From NCBI GenBank assembly GCA_020050175.1, contig JAGVKY010000067.1:1-19047 (forward strand): a DNA stretch of 19,047 nucleotides. The letters are read 5' to 3'. The position numbers were made by a program, and so were the translations under genes. The stretch is from Parachlamydiales bacterium. Its GTDB lineage: Bacteria; Chlamydiota; Chlamydiia; Chlamydiales; JAJFMK01. Shown piece by piece: positions 1-7,910 of the stretch. Numbering within the stretch: position 1 is the first letter of the stretch; each line of letters begins with the position of its first letter. The notes under the pieces were generated by a model, which saw only the letters and a list, made by a program, of their open reading frames with translations, did no database searches and had not been told where the DNA came from.

Positions 1-2
1 AT

Positions 3-131
3 TGCATGAGCGATGATGAAATCCGCGCCAGAAGAGAATTTGACGAATGCTTGAACAGGGGAAACACTGTTAGCCAGTGTAGATCTATGCTCGGCTCAGA
101 ATTAAATCTCGCAGGCGAAGAATGCGAATAA
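3..131 (+). CDS. 3' end of an unknown protein (partial)
   Basis: The frame is open from the left window edge to a TAA at 129-131 and encodes about 42 residues. The tail is hydrophilic and contains four cysteines (one before the internal Met at base 6, then in the contexts DECLN, SQCRS and EECE). It is probably the C-terminus of a longer gene beginning outside the window. The ATG at base 6 would otherwise give a free-standing 41-residue peptide, and no Shine-Dalgarno sequence can be judged there. I do not recognise the family, and the open frame is short enough to be chance. Confidence 0.35.
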   Translation, partial: CMSDDEIRARREFDECLNRGNTVSQCRSMLGSELNLAGEECE

Positions 132-430
132 GTCATTGATTAAAAGAGAAAACAGCTACATCGGAAATTCAGTAGCTACTCTTAAAAAATAATAGAGATT
201 TTACCCCCCCTAAATGACGATCAATTTAGTCATTCTGACATTTTATCCTTTCTTTGTGAAGATGGTGACATTAAGGCACTTCCATGTCAGTCCGTTATAG
301 TCCTGACCTGATCGCCGATTACCTCTTGCCGCAGCTCCTCCTCGAAACTGAATCTATTCTAAAATAGATCTTTAGTAGTGGACGAAGTTTCTTTGCGTCG
401 TTGCGCCTTTGCGTTTAATCTTAGCCACAA
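132..430. other. intergenic region with small hairpins, no clear gene
   Basis: About 300 bases without a convincing gene. A 6-bp inverted repeat (154-159 AGCTAC with 172-177 GTAGCT) lies beside A/T runs and could be a weak terminator. A 7-bp AT hairpin (352-358 with 363-369, 4-base loop) lies 60 bases beyond the holB stop and might help end the minus-strand operon, although neither has a strong U-tract. A 27-codon open frame at 284-367 encodes a hydrophobic acidic peptide and may be a remnant or chance. Just before holB, about 392-415, is a TTTGCG/TTGCG-rich stretch with an internal-repeat look. Confidence 0.4.
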
Positions 431-1396
431 TCACAGTTGTAAAAGCAGGGATTCGAGGGTGGTTTGGAGACTGTTGGAGCGGTCGAGGGCGAGATGGGCC
501 TCTGTTATGGCTTCAAGGACCTTGGTGATGGAGGGGAGGTTGCCTCGCTCGAGGCGGCGGCGGAGGAGAGGGACTTGGTCGGGGAAAAAGAGGTTTTGAC
601 CTGAGTGTCGGAGAAGGTGGAGATCGCGGAACCATCCGACGATGCTTTCTAGAACGTCGTGGATGATTTGGTAGAAGCGGAGGGTGTTATCTTCTTTTAA
701 AGCGACAAGAGGCTCTGTGATTTTTTTGAGCTGGTCGCGGAAAGTAAAGTAAGTGGATGGTGGGTTTTCAAGAAGAGGGATAAGGAGAGAGCGCCATTCG
801 GGAAGGCCTTCGGAGTAGAGTTCCTTCGCTCGGGATAGAGAACCGCGAGAGAGGAGGGTTGCTTGTTCAGCACTGATTTTCCCCTCTCCTTTAAGTTCAG
901 GGAGGATAAGTTCTCGAGGGATGGGGGAGAAAGTAATTTCTATCGAACGGGAGAGGATGGTAGGAAGAATTTTTTCTTTTCGTTCGGAGATAAGAAAGAT
1001 GAAAGTGCTTATGAGGGGCTCTTCGAGAGTTTTGAGGAGGGTGTTGCTCGAAACGCCCTGCATTCTTTCTGCCCCATCAATGATCAAAACTTTATAAGGG
1101 CCTTGGTAAGGAGCTTCGCGGCACCGGTCGATCACCTCGCGGACTGCCTCAGCAGGATGGAGGGCCATTTTTCCTTCGGGAGAAAAAAGGGTGACATCGG
1201 GATGATCGCCTCGGAGAACTCTCTCCTTCTCTTTCTCCCCCTCTCCTCTTAATTTTAGAGCGTAATGGAGAGCACAGCAGCGCTTTCCCAATTTTGCAGG
1301 GCCGGTAAAATGGAGCGTTCTCCCCTGCACACCTGGCTGAAAAAGGCGGTCAAGAAATGACCTTTCTTTGAGATGACCTATGATTTGGCTAGCCAT
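431..1396 (-). CDS. holB: DNA polymerase III subunit delta'
   Basis: A 321-residue AAA+ clamp-loader subunit, predicted to act in the gamma/tau-delta-delta' complex that loads the sliding clamp. Seen in the sequence: the degenerate P-loop FTGPAKLGKR (about residues 30-39), which lacks the Thr/Ser after GK and so looks like the ATPase-inactive delta' rather than DnaX; Walker-B-like VLIIDGAERM (103-112); NTLLKTLEEP (118-127); and an LSRS sensor/arginine-finger-like motif (148-151). The four-cysteine zinc module of E. coli delta' is missing between the P-loop and Walker B. The C-terminal half is divergent helical sequence. The start lies inside tmk (19-base overlap) and this is the last gene of the minus-strand replication operon. 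The delta' assignment rests on motifs plus the tmk neighbour, a common bacterial pairing. Confidence 0.88.
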   Translation of the reverse strand: MASQIIGHLKERSFLDRLFQPGVQGRTLHFTGPAKLGKRCCALHYALKLRGEGEKEKERVLRGDHPDVTLFSPEGKMALHPAEAVREVIDRCREAPYQGPYKVLIIDGAERMQGVSSNTLLKTLEEPLISTFIFLISERKEKILPTILSRSIEITFSPIPRELILPELKGEGKISAEQATLLSRGSLSRAKELYSEGLPEWRSLLIPLLENPPSTYFTFRDQLKKITEPLVALKEDNTLRFYQIIHDVLESIVGWFRDLHLLRHSGQNLFFPDQVPLLRRRLERGNLPSITKVLEAITEAHLALDRSNSLQTTLESLLLQL

Positions 1397-2019
1397 TGAT
1401 CGAGGATCTCCCCAGCTCTCTCTTGAACTTCTGGAATGGGTTTTGCCGTATCAATGCGGAAGATCCGTTCTGGTGAATTTTCCAGTTGTTTAAGAAAACC
1501 GTCGCGTACCCGTTCATGGAATTGAAGACTCTCCTCTTCCAAACGATCATAACCCACCTCGGCTTTTAAGCTCCGCTTGCGCGCTCGTCTCACCCCTATC
1601 TTAGGGTCGACATCGAGAAAGAAGGTCAAACTTGGGGTGATATGGTCTTCAACCAGTTCACAAAGATGGCGCACTTCGCCAAGTGTCAGGCCGCGGGCAG
1701 TCGACTGGTAGGCTAATGTCGAATCGGAAAATCGATCGGTGATGACAACTTTTCCAGCTTCAAGAGAGGGACGGATCAATGTCTCTACATGCTGGGCTCT
1801 TGCCGCCAAGAAAAGGAAAAGTTCAGCCTTTGCAACGACCGGCTCATCCCGTCTGACATGGAGCAAAAGTTCTCGGATCTCTTCTCCTAAAAAAGAGCCG
1901 CCGGGTTCACGTGTTGTGACAACTTCTAACCCTTTTTCTTCCAGCCGTTTGCGAAGGAACCGGATCAGCGTTGACTTACCGGCCCCCTCTCCCCCTTCAA
2001 CTGAGATAAACTTCCTCAT
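1378..2019 (-). CDS. tmk: thymidylate kinase
   Basis: 213 residues, the normal length for dTMP kinase, which phosphorylates dTMP to dTDP with ATP in the cytosol for DNA synthesis. The P-loop EGGEGAGKST is at residues 8-17, the substrate-binding REPGG at 37-41, and the family motif TDRFSDSTLAYQ at 94-105. A LID-like Arg/Lys-rich segment (RRARKRS) follows at about 144-150, and the conserved YDRLE at 157-161. The start overlaps the gyrA stop by four bases (2016-2019) and the end overlaps holB by 19 bases, so translation is probably coupled along the operon. The assignment is secure. Confidence 0.96.
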   Translation of the reverse strand: MRKFISVEGGEGAGKSTLIRFLRKRLEEKGLEVVTTREPGGSFLGEEIRELLLHVRRDEPVVAKAELFLFLAARAQHVETLIRPSLEAGKVVITDRFSDSTLAYQSTARGLTLGEVRHLCELVEDHITPSLTFFLDVDPKIGVRRARKRSLKAEVGYDRLEEESLQFHERVRDGFLKQLENSPERIFRIDTAKPIPEVQERAGEILDQWLAKS

Positions 2020-4490
2020 ACAGGAGCTTCGACCGTCGTTTCCTCGTCAGCTACTGTGACGTTAAGCTTTTGGATATCGATCAGGCGATCGTTTTCTTTG
2101 AGCTGGAGGAGGCGAACACCCTGGGTATTTCTACCTAACACTCGGATCTGTTCCATTGGAATTCTCACCGTTTGTCCTAAAGAAGAAACAAGGAGGAGAC
2201 TATCTGTATCAGTGACGTGTTGGGCTCCTACAACAGAGCCGTTTCTGTCACTTGTCACAATCGACCGTACTCCCACTCCACCACGGTGCGTTTTACGGAA
2301 CTCTTCCACTAAGGAGCGTTTTCCATAACCATTTTCGCAGACAATCAAGATCGATTCGTCACCATTAACAGCTTCCGAACTGACGACGAAATCTCCCTCT
2401 TCACGTAAAGAGACCCCTCTGACACCCCGCGCTGTTCTTCCCATTGGACGGATCTCACTCTCATCAAAACGAACAGCCATTCCATACCGGGTAAAGAGCA
2501 TCATTTGTTGCCCTTCAGTGACTAGGTGAGCAGCAAGTAGGCTATCCCCTTCGTCCAAATCAACGGCAAAAATCCCTTTTCTTCTGGGGTTTGAGAAGTC
2601 GGCTAGGCGGCATTTTTTAACCACACCAAATTTGGTGACCATAAAGATGTAGCACTCTTTTTCAAAGGTATCGACTGTCAAAAGGGTGGTCAGTTTTTCT
2701 TCAGGCTGCAGACCCTCTAAAAGATTGACGAGCGGTTTCCCTTTTGTTGTACGAGAGCCCTCGGGAATTTGCCAGGTTCTCAACCAATAGCATCTTCCCT
2801 TTGTGGTGAAGAGCATCAAAGTATCATGGGTATTAGCTGTGTAGACACCCTTGATGGCATCATCTTCTTTTTTCAGTTTGACACCCGTGACGCCAGCTCC
2901 CCCTCTCCGTTGTTCGCGGAAAGTATCGATCGGCATCCGTTTGATATAGTCGTCAGAAGAGAGGGTCAAAATCACGGCGTCATTTGCAATGAGATCTTCC
3001 ATTTGCATCTCCCCTTCCATCGGAACAACAAGTGTCCTGCGGGGGGATTTGTTCCCTTTTTCGATCTCGGTCAACTCTTCACGGATGATTCCGCGGACGA
3101 GAGACTCGTCAGCAAGAACCTGTCTGAAATAGGTGATCTTTTTTAAAAGCTCGTTGTATTCGTTTTCGATCTTATCTTTTTCAAGACCGGTCAATTGATA
3201 GAGACGGAGATCAAGAACAGCGTGAGCTTGCCTTTCGGTGAACTCAAACTTTTCGATCAATCCCTTCTTAGCTTCATCCCGGTTTTGACTTGCACGGATT
3301 AGGCGCACAACCTCATCCAGGTGATCAATCGCTTTGAGATACCCCTCTAAAACATGGGCTCTTGCCTCAGCTTTATTCAGCTCAAAACGGGTTCTGCGGC
3401 GGATAACCTCAATGCGGTGCTCAATCCAGCAAGCAATGATCTGCTTGACGTTCATGACCCTTGGGAGCCCTTTATCAAGAGCTAAAAGGATGCAGCCAAA
3501 CGTGGTTGAGAGATCGGAGTATTTATAGAGCTGGTTGATAATAACTTCAGGAATTTCATTCCTTTTTAGCTCGAGAACGAGGCGAAGACCATCTTTATCC
3601 GATTCGTCACGCACATCAGAAATGCCTGGGATCACTTTGTCATTCACCAAATCAGCAATTTGCTTGATCAGGTTTGACTTATTGATGGTGTAAGGGATCT
3701 CTTGGACAACGAGACGCTCTCTATCTGTCTTTTCGTCCCTTTCAACTTCGATTTTTCCCCGGAGCAATAACTTGCCACGCCCTGTGTGGTAGGCCTCTTT
3801 GATGCCCCGATAACCAAAGATGACACCCCCTGTTGGGAAATCGGGAGCTGGCATCACTTGCATCAATTCATCAATGGTCGTATCTGGACGATCTAGAACA
3901 AGCAGAGTTGCCCGAATAAGCTCCACCAGGTTGTGAGGCGGGATATTTGTCGCCATCCCGACAGCAATCCCCGATGAACCATTGGATAAAAGGTTCGGAA
4001 ATTTGGCTGGGAAAACGACAGGCTCTTTTTTGGTCTCATCGTAGTTAGGAACATGCTCAACCGTATCTTTATCGAGATCTTCCATGAGAGCAACAGAAGC
4101 TGGTGTTAGACGAGCTTCAGTGTAACGCATCGCAGCTGGAGGGTCTCCGTCGATGGAACCAAAGTTTCCCTGCCCATCGACTAAGTTGTAACGCATGACC
4201 CAGTCTTGAGCCATCCGAACAAGCGTCGGATAGATCACCGCTTCCCCGTGCGGGTGGTAATCCCCTGATGTATCCCCAGAGATCTTCGCACATTTTCTGT
4301 GCTTGCCCCCTGGGGAGAGATTAAGCTGACGCATGGCAAAGAGAATTCTTCTCTGCGATGGCTTCAGCCCATCTCTGACATCAGGCAGAGCTCTTGAGAT
4401 GATGACCGACATCGAATAGCGGAGATAACTCTCCCGCATTTCCTCTTCGACATTCCGTTGGATGATGTGTTCGTTTTCGGTGTAGGACAT
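2016..4490 (-). CDS. gyrA: DNA gyrase subunit A
   Basis: 824 residues. The breakage-reunion subunit of gyrase, which with GyrB introduces negative supercoils. The N-terminal signature SRALPDVRDGLKP (32-44) and the active-site AAMRYTE with catalytic Tyr123 (E. coli Tyr122) are present, as are SIDGDPPAAMRY and the GyrA box QRRGGAG in the C-terminal region. That box separates gyrase from topoisomerase IV ParC. In the quinolone-resistance region, HGEAVIYPTLVRMAQ places Ala84 at E. coli Ser83 and Pro88 at E. coli Asp87. The gene starts four bases after the gyrB stop and overlaps tmk by four bases at its end. The start is followed directly by the conserved N-terminal region. Confidence 0.98.
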   Translation of the reverse strand: MSYTENEHIIQRNVEEEMRESYLRYSMSVIISRALPDVRDGLKPSQRRILFAMRQLNLSPGGKHRKCAKISGDTSGDYHPHGEAVIYPTLVRMAQDWVMRYNLVDGQGNFGSIDGDPPAAMRYTEARLTPASVALMEDLDKDTVEHVPNYDETKKEPVVFPAKFPNLLSNGSSGIAVGMATNIPPHNLVELIRATLLVLDRPDTTIDELMQVMPAPDFPTGGVIFGYRGIKEAYHTGRGKLLLRGKIEVERDEKTDRERLVVQEIPYTINKSNLIKQIADLVNDKVIPGISDVRDESDKDGLRLVLELKRNEIPEVIINQLYKYSDLSTTFGCILLALDKGLPRVMNVKQIIACWIEHRIEVIRRRTRFELNKAEARAHVLEGYLKAIDHLDEVVRLIRASQNRDEAKKGLIEKFEFTERQAHAVLDLRLYQLTGLEKDKIENEYNELLKKITYFRQVLADESLVRGIIREELTEIEKGNKSPRRTLVVPMEGEMQMEDLIANDAVILTLSSDDYIKRMPIDTFREQRRGGAGVTGVKLKKEDDAIKGVYTANTHDTLMLFTTKGRCYWLRTWQIPEGSRTTKGKPLVNLLEGLQPEEKLTTLLTVDTFEKECYIFMVTKFGVVKKCRLADFSNPRRKGIFAVDLDEGDSLLAAHLVTEGQQMMLFTRYGMAVRFDESEIRPMGRTARGVRGVSLREEGDFVVSSEAVNGDESILIVCENGYGKRSLVEEFRKTHRGGVGVRSIVTSDRNGSVVGAQHVTDTDSLLLVSSLGQTVRIPMEQIRVLGRNTQGVRLLQLKENDRLIDIQKLNVTVADEETTVEAPV

Positions 4491-4494
4491 AGGG

Positions 4495-6966
4495 TTAAAT
4501 ATCTAAATTTTTAACGGAAAGGGCATGGGTTTCAATGAATGCTCGACGGGGAGGCACCTCATCACCCATCAGCATCGAAAACATATGGTCTGCAGCAATA
4601 ATGTCAGGAATAGTGACCTGAATCAACGTTCTCACAGCTGGATCCATCGTTGTCTCCCATAGCTGGTCAGCGTTCATTTCACCCAACCCTTTATAGCGCT
4701 GGATCTCGATCCCCTTCCGACCATTTTCGCGGAAGTAATCGATCAACTCTTTCAAAGTATAGAGATAAGTTTTGGAACCGCCATCATCTTCGATCGTTGC
4801 CAAATCACCCTTAGCAATTTGGTATTGGTCCAGCCGAACACCTAAAGCAGAAAGACGTTCGAGAAGAGAAGTGAGTTGATCAAACTCAAAAAGTTCGACA
4901 AAAGCAAGAGATTGAGGGCGGTAAAGCTTCATCTCCTCAGTCACCTCTTCCGGAGGGATCTCTTTTAAAGCCTCTTCGTGTGCTTTTCGCCGATTTTCTT
5001 GGTCGGCATGGTGTTGTTCTTGCACCTCTTCTTGCGTATAGGCAAAGAGCGGACCATCCATCAGATAGATGTAATAAGGAGGATAACCCATCGGCTCACG
5101 GTGAGCGGCGAGAAACTCGCGGAAAGGAACCCCCTTTCTCTCAATTCTCTGGATAAAGCCTTCCACCTCGAGGATCAAACTGACAAATTCTTTAAGCGAA
5201 TCCCCTTCTAAAATTTTATCTTTAAGAATCACCTTAAGGTCAGAAAGTCCAAGCTCGAGCAAGTAGCTATCCATCTCTTTTTCAGAGTGGATATAACGGC
5301 TGTCCTTCTTCCTAGAAACTCGGTAGAGAGGTGGTTGCGCGATATAGATAAAATTATTCGTCACCAGATCTGGCATGTGACGATAGAAGAAGGTGAGCAA
5401 CAATGTTCGGATATGAGAACCGTCGACGTCGGCGTCCGTCATGATGATGATTTTGTGGTACCGGAGCTTTTCGAGGTGAAAGCCATCTTTTCCAATGCCG
5501 CAACCAAATGCGGCGATCATCGCCCCCACTTCTGTATTGGAGAGGACTTTTTCGAGACGGGCCTTTTCAACGTTGATGATCTTACCACGGATAGGAAGGA
5601 TCGCTTGGAAACGTCTATCGCGTCCCATCTTGGCGCTACCACCCGCAGAATCCCCTTCCACAATGTAAATTTCACAAAGTGCTGGATCGGCCTCTTGGCA
5701 GTCTGTCAGTTTACCTGGCAAACGGGCGCTATCTAAGGCCCCTTTTCGTAGCGTTAGATCGCGAGCTTTTTTAGCGGCATCGCGAGCTTTGGCAGCAAGA
5801 AGAGCTTTTTCTGAGATCAGTTTTGCAAGATGTGGATGCTCATCTAAAAAGGTGGTGAGCTGCTCAAACGTGATTTGTTGAGCAATCGAACCAACATCAC
5901 TATTTCCTAAACGTTGCTTGGTTTGACCTTCAAATTGAGGGTTGGGGACTTTTGTCGAGATAATGGCAACAAGCCCTTCTCGCATATCTTCCCCGGTCAA
6001 AGCAAGCTTGTCCCCTTTGTTGAGGTTATGCGATTTAATATAGGTATTGAGAACTCGTGTAAGCGCAGTCGAAAAGCCAGAAACGTGTGTACCGCCTTGA
6101 CCTGTGGAAATGTTATTCACATAAGAGAAGACAGTTTCTGCATACCCTTCGTTCCATTGGAGAGCCGCTTCAAATTCAACAGGACCGCTGTCTCCCTCAC
6201 GAACTCCAGTCAAAAGAATAGGTGTTGGGAAAATAGGCTGTTTCCCTTCGTTCAAGAAACTAACGAATGAGGAGATCCCCCCTTCGTAATGAAATCTTTG
6301 CTCCACTTTGTCTAGATCGCGATCATCGCGGAAGATCATCGTGACATTTCTTGTGAGGAATGCGAGCTCTCTAAACCTTTTAACCAGAATATCGTGGTTA
6401 AAGTTCGTGACCTGCATGATTTTGTCATCAGGCAAGAAGGTTATTTTTGTCCCGCTTTTGTCCGATTCTCCAACGACTTTGAGAGGGGAAATCACTTTTC
6501 CTTCGGAAAAGATGATCTCATGGATTTTTCCATCTTTATAGACCTCAACAACCATCTTTTTAGAAAGGGCGTTTACGCAAGAGACGCCGACCCCGTGAAG
6601 ACCGCCAGAGACCTTATAGGTGTCTTTGTCGAATTTACCCCCTGCATGGAGGATCGTCATAACGACTTCGACCGCCGTCACCTCTCTACCCTGCTTCTTC
6701 GATTCCTTTTCGTGAATTCCTATCGGAATGCCTCGACCGTTATCTTCAACTTCGCACGATCCATCAGGATAAAGAGCAATTTTGATCGTGTCGCAATGTC
6801 CTGCTAAGGCTTCGTCGATGCAATTATCGACAACTTCATAGACAAGCTGATGAAGGCCGTTAACGTTTGTATCGCCAATGTACATCCCAGGGCGTTCTCG
6901 GACGGCTTGCAGTCCCTCAAGAACGGTGATTGAACTTGCGTCGTATTTTTTTTCTTCTTTTGTCAT
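4495..6966 (-). CDS. gyrB: DNA gyrase subunit B
   Basis: About 823 residues from the ATG chosen here. The ATPase subunit of gyrase. GHKL ATP-binding motifs appear in order: EVVDNCIDEA (about 44-53), EDNGRGIP (74-81) and GGLHGVG (121-127). The TOPRIM domain follows with EGDSAGGSAKMGRDR (about 438-452) and TDADVDGSHI. The C-terminal signature QRYKGLGEMNADQLWETTMDP is present. A roughly 170-residue charged insertion between the TOPRIM acidic motif and that signature resembles the insertion of E. coli-type GyrB and explains the length. A TTG at 6972 would add two residues and overlap the dciA stop by four bases (TTGA); the ATG at 6966, two bases after that stop, is equally plausible and preferred here. 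It is followed four bases later by gyrA. Confidence 0.98.
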   Translation of the reverse strand: MTKEEKKYDASSITVLEGLQAVRERPGMYIGDTNVNGLHQLVYEVVDNCIDEALAGHCDTIKIALYPDGSCEVEDNGRGIPIGIHEKESKKQGREVTAVEVVMTILHAGGKFDKDTYKVSGGLHGVGVSCVNALSKKMVVEVYKDGKIHEIIFSEGKVISPLKVVGESDKSGTKITFLPDDKIMQVTNFNHDILVKRFRELAFLTRNVTMIFRDDRDLDKVEQRFHYEGGISSFVSFLNEGKQPIFPTPILLTGVREGDSGPVEFEAALQWNEGYAETVFSYVNNISTGQGGTHVSGFSTALTRVLNTYIKSHNLNKGDKLALTGEDMREGLVAIISTKVPNPQFEGQTKQRLGNSDVGSIAQQITFEQLTTFLDEHPHLAKLISEKALLAAKARDAAKKARDLTLRKGALDSARLPGKLTDCQEADPALCEIYIVEGDSAGGSAKMGRDRRFQAILPIRGKIINVEKARLEKVLSNTEVGAMIAAFGCGIGKDGFHLEKLRYHKIIIMTDADVDGSHIRTLLLTFFYRHMPDLVTNNFIYIAQPPLYRVSRKKDSRYIHSEKEMDSYLLELGLSDLKVILKDKILEGDSLKEFVSLILEVEGFIQRIERKGVPFREFLAAHREPMGYPPYYIYLMDGPLFAYTQEEVQEQHHADQENRRKAHEEALKEIPPEEVTEEMKLYRPQSLAFVELFEFDQLTSLLERLSALGVRLDQYQIAKGDLATIEDDGGSKTYLYTLKELIDYFRENGRKGIEIQRYKGLGEMNADQLWETTMDPAVRTLIQVTIPDIIAADHMFSMLMGDEVPPRRAFIETHALSVKNLDI

Positions 6967-6968
6967 CT

Positions 6969-7307
6969 TCAACCAATCCGGAATTCGATTGTCTTAATCA
7001 TAAGTTTTGGAAATGCCTCTCTCAAACGTTTGAGCAATTTAGGTTTTTCTTGCCGAGACAAGAGGGCGTAAAGGGTAGTGTTGCGTACTTTAACAGTTAA
7101 GACACCTCCTGCATAGGTCTCTGCATGAGCAAAAGGAGACAACGTAGGACCCATCATCTCTTTCCAATAATTTAACACTTGCTGAGATGAGGTGCTGTAA
7201 TGATCACCCATTCCTTCGAGAAATGTTGGTAGAAGATTTTTTAGATTGTGAGTGGTAGTTCGAGTCCCGTTGTAGGCCTTGGGATTGCGTCTCTTGGGAG
7301 AAGTCAT
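6969..7307 (-). CDS. dciA: DciA/DUF721 family protein, likely helicase loader
   Basis: 112 residues. The C-terminal two thirds match the DUF721 pattern as I know it: a conserved Trp followed by the turn Met-Gly (NYWKEMMGP, 46-54), a His-Ala-Glu strand (about 61-63), GGVLTVKVRNTTLYALLSRQ (67-86) and a final helix and strand. DciA is the replicative-helicase operator of bacteria that lack DnaC/DnaI loaders, which fits its position next to gyrB. The first 20 residues are basic (KRRNPK...) and likely disordered. It is the first gene of the minus-strand operon, and its TGA touches the gyrB start. It has no Shine-Dalgarno sequence; a TATACT box sits about 10 bases upstream (separate entry). The family call is good; the loader role is inferred from the family. 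Confidence 0.8.
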   Translation of the reverse strand: MTSPKRRNPKAYNGTRTTTHNLKNLLPTFLEGMGDHYSTSSQQVLNYWKEMMGPTLSPFAHAETYAGGVLTVKVRNTTLYALLSRQEKPKLLKRLREAFPKLMIKTIEFRIG

Positions 7308-7316
7308 AACAGCGTA

Positions 7317-7322
7317 AGTATA
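7317..7322 (-). promoter_or_regulatory. candidate -10 box of the dciA-gyrB-gyrA-tmk-holB operon
   Basis: On the minus strand TATACT (5/6 to TATAAT) ends 10 bases before the dciA ATG. A start point 6-7 bases downstream would give a leader of only about 3 bases, consistent with the missing Shine-Dalgarno sequence. The -35 is poor (TTGTCG at a 20-base spacing is the best seen), so confidence is modest. Confidence 0.4.
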
Positions 7323-7386
7323 CCATTTTCTTTCGTAAAAATCGACAATTCCTGAAGATAAGAGCTAATTTCCGAAGATATTCATC

Positions 7387-7686
7387 ATGACACCTGAAAC
7401 ACCCCCATCACCCGAGTCGATTAACTTCATGGGGCCTTTGCTTCAAACTCTCTTTTTTATCTTCCTTTTCATCGGTTTTATCATGACGGCGACTTTTTTT
7501 ATTCGTCGCTGGGGGCAAATGCGATGGAATAAAGAGAATGTCACATCTGATATCGAAGTTTTAGAACGGAGAGCCCTTTCCCCCAAAAGCGCCGTCTATC
7601 TTATCAAGGTCAAGGGAAAGCAGATCTTAGTGGGCGAAACGGCAAACGGCCTGGTCTCTTTAGCTCAGTTTTATGAAAATAAATAA
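7387..7686 (+). CDS. FliO-like single-pass membrane protein
   Basis: 99 residues. A proline-rich N-terminus (residues 1-10), one strong hydrophobic helix at about 18-39, a basic stop-transfer (RRWGQMRWNK), then a small beta-type domain with VLERRALSPKSAVYLIKVKG and QILVGETANGL. This order and the pattern 'v-l-r-LspksavylikV-gk-iLvGet' are typical of FliO, an accessory membrane protein of flagellar/type III export. Chlamydiae carry several flagellar-type export homologues (FlhA, FliF, FliI), so a FliO-like protein would fit, but no export gene is adjacent. It is divergent from dciA with an 79-base gap. There is no strong Shine-Dalgarno sequence. Function beyond membrane anchoring is inferred. 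Confidence 0.6.
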   Translation: MTPETPPSPESINFMGPLLQTLFFIFLFIGFIMTATFFIRRWGQMRWNKENVTSDIEVLERRALSPKSAVYLIKVKGKQILVGETANGLVSLAQFYENK

Positions 7687-7706
7687 AGTAAAAGATTTAG
7701 GTTTTT

Positions 7707-7793
7707 CACCAAAGAGAACACAGAGAGACTTCGTCTTATTTACTAGATTTAAGATTGGCGAAGCTTCTCTGTGATCTCTCTGTTCTCTGTGGT
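7707..7793. repeat. imperfect intergenic inverted repeat
   Basis: The left arm (7707-7733) contains AAAGAGAACACAGAGAGA and then CTTCG. The right arm (7759-7793) begins with CGAAG and contains TCTCTCTGTTCTCTGTGG, complementary apart from a two-base CA insertion and few mismatches. The transcript could fold into a long hairpin with a loop of about 25 bases. Composition is unlike a terminator because there is no immediate U-tract. It sits between the FliO-like gene and the PAP2 gene and may be a dispersed intergenic repeat. Confidence 0.6.
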
Positions 7794-7833
7794 TATATTA
7801 TTCTCTTGGGTGGTTAGATGTGCATTGTGTGGA

Positions 7834-7839
7834 TATAAT
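7834..7839 (+). promoter_or_regulatory. candidate -10 box upstream of the PAP2 phosphatase gene
   Basis: A perfect TATAAT lies 71 bases before the ATG at 7911. The hexamer at a 17-base spacing (TGGTTA, 7811-7816) matches TTGACA at only 3/6. It would drive the PAP2-rlmI pair. Confidence 0.35.
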
Positions 7840-7910
7840 TGATGAAAAATTTTGAAAAATGCAGCTTAATAGAGAATTAATTATTATTTCTGCGAGAATG
7901 TTCATTTAAA

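Noticed and set aside
284..367. 27-codon ORF MSVRYSPDLIAD...
   Set aside because: Too short, no ribosome binding site, no recognisable family; might be a remnant but nothing supports it.
4978..6807. Several long plus-strand open frames opposite gyrB
   Set aside because: They are antisense shadows of a strongly conserved gene; GyrB motifs cover the whole region on the minus strand.
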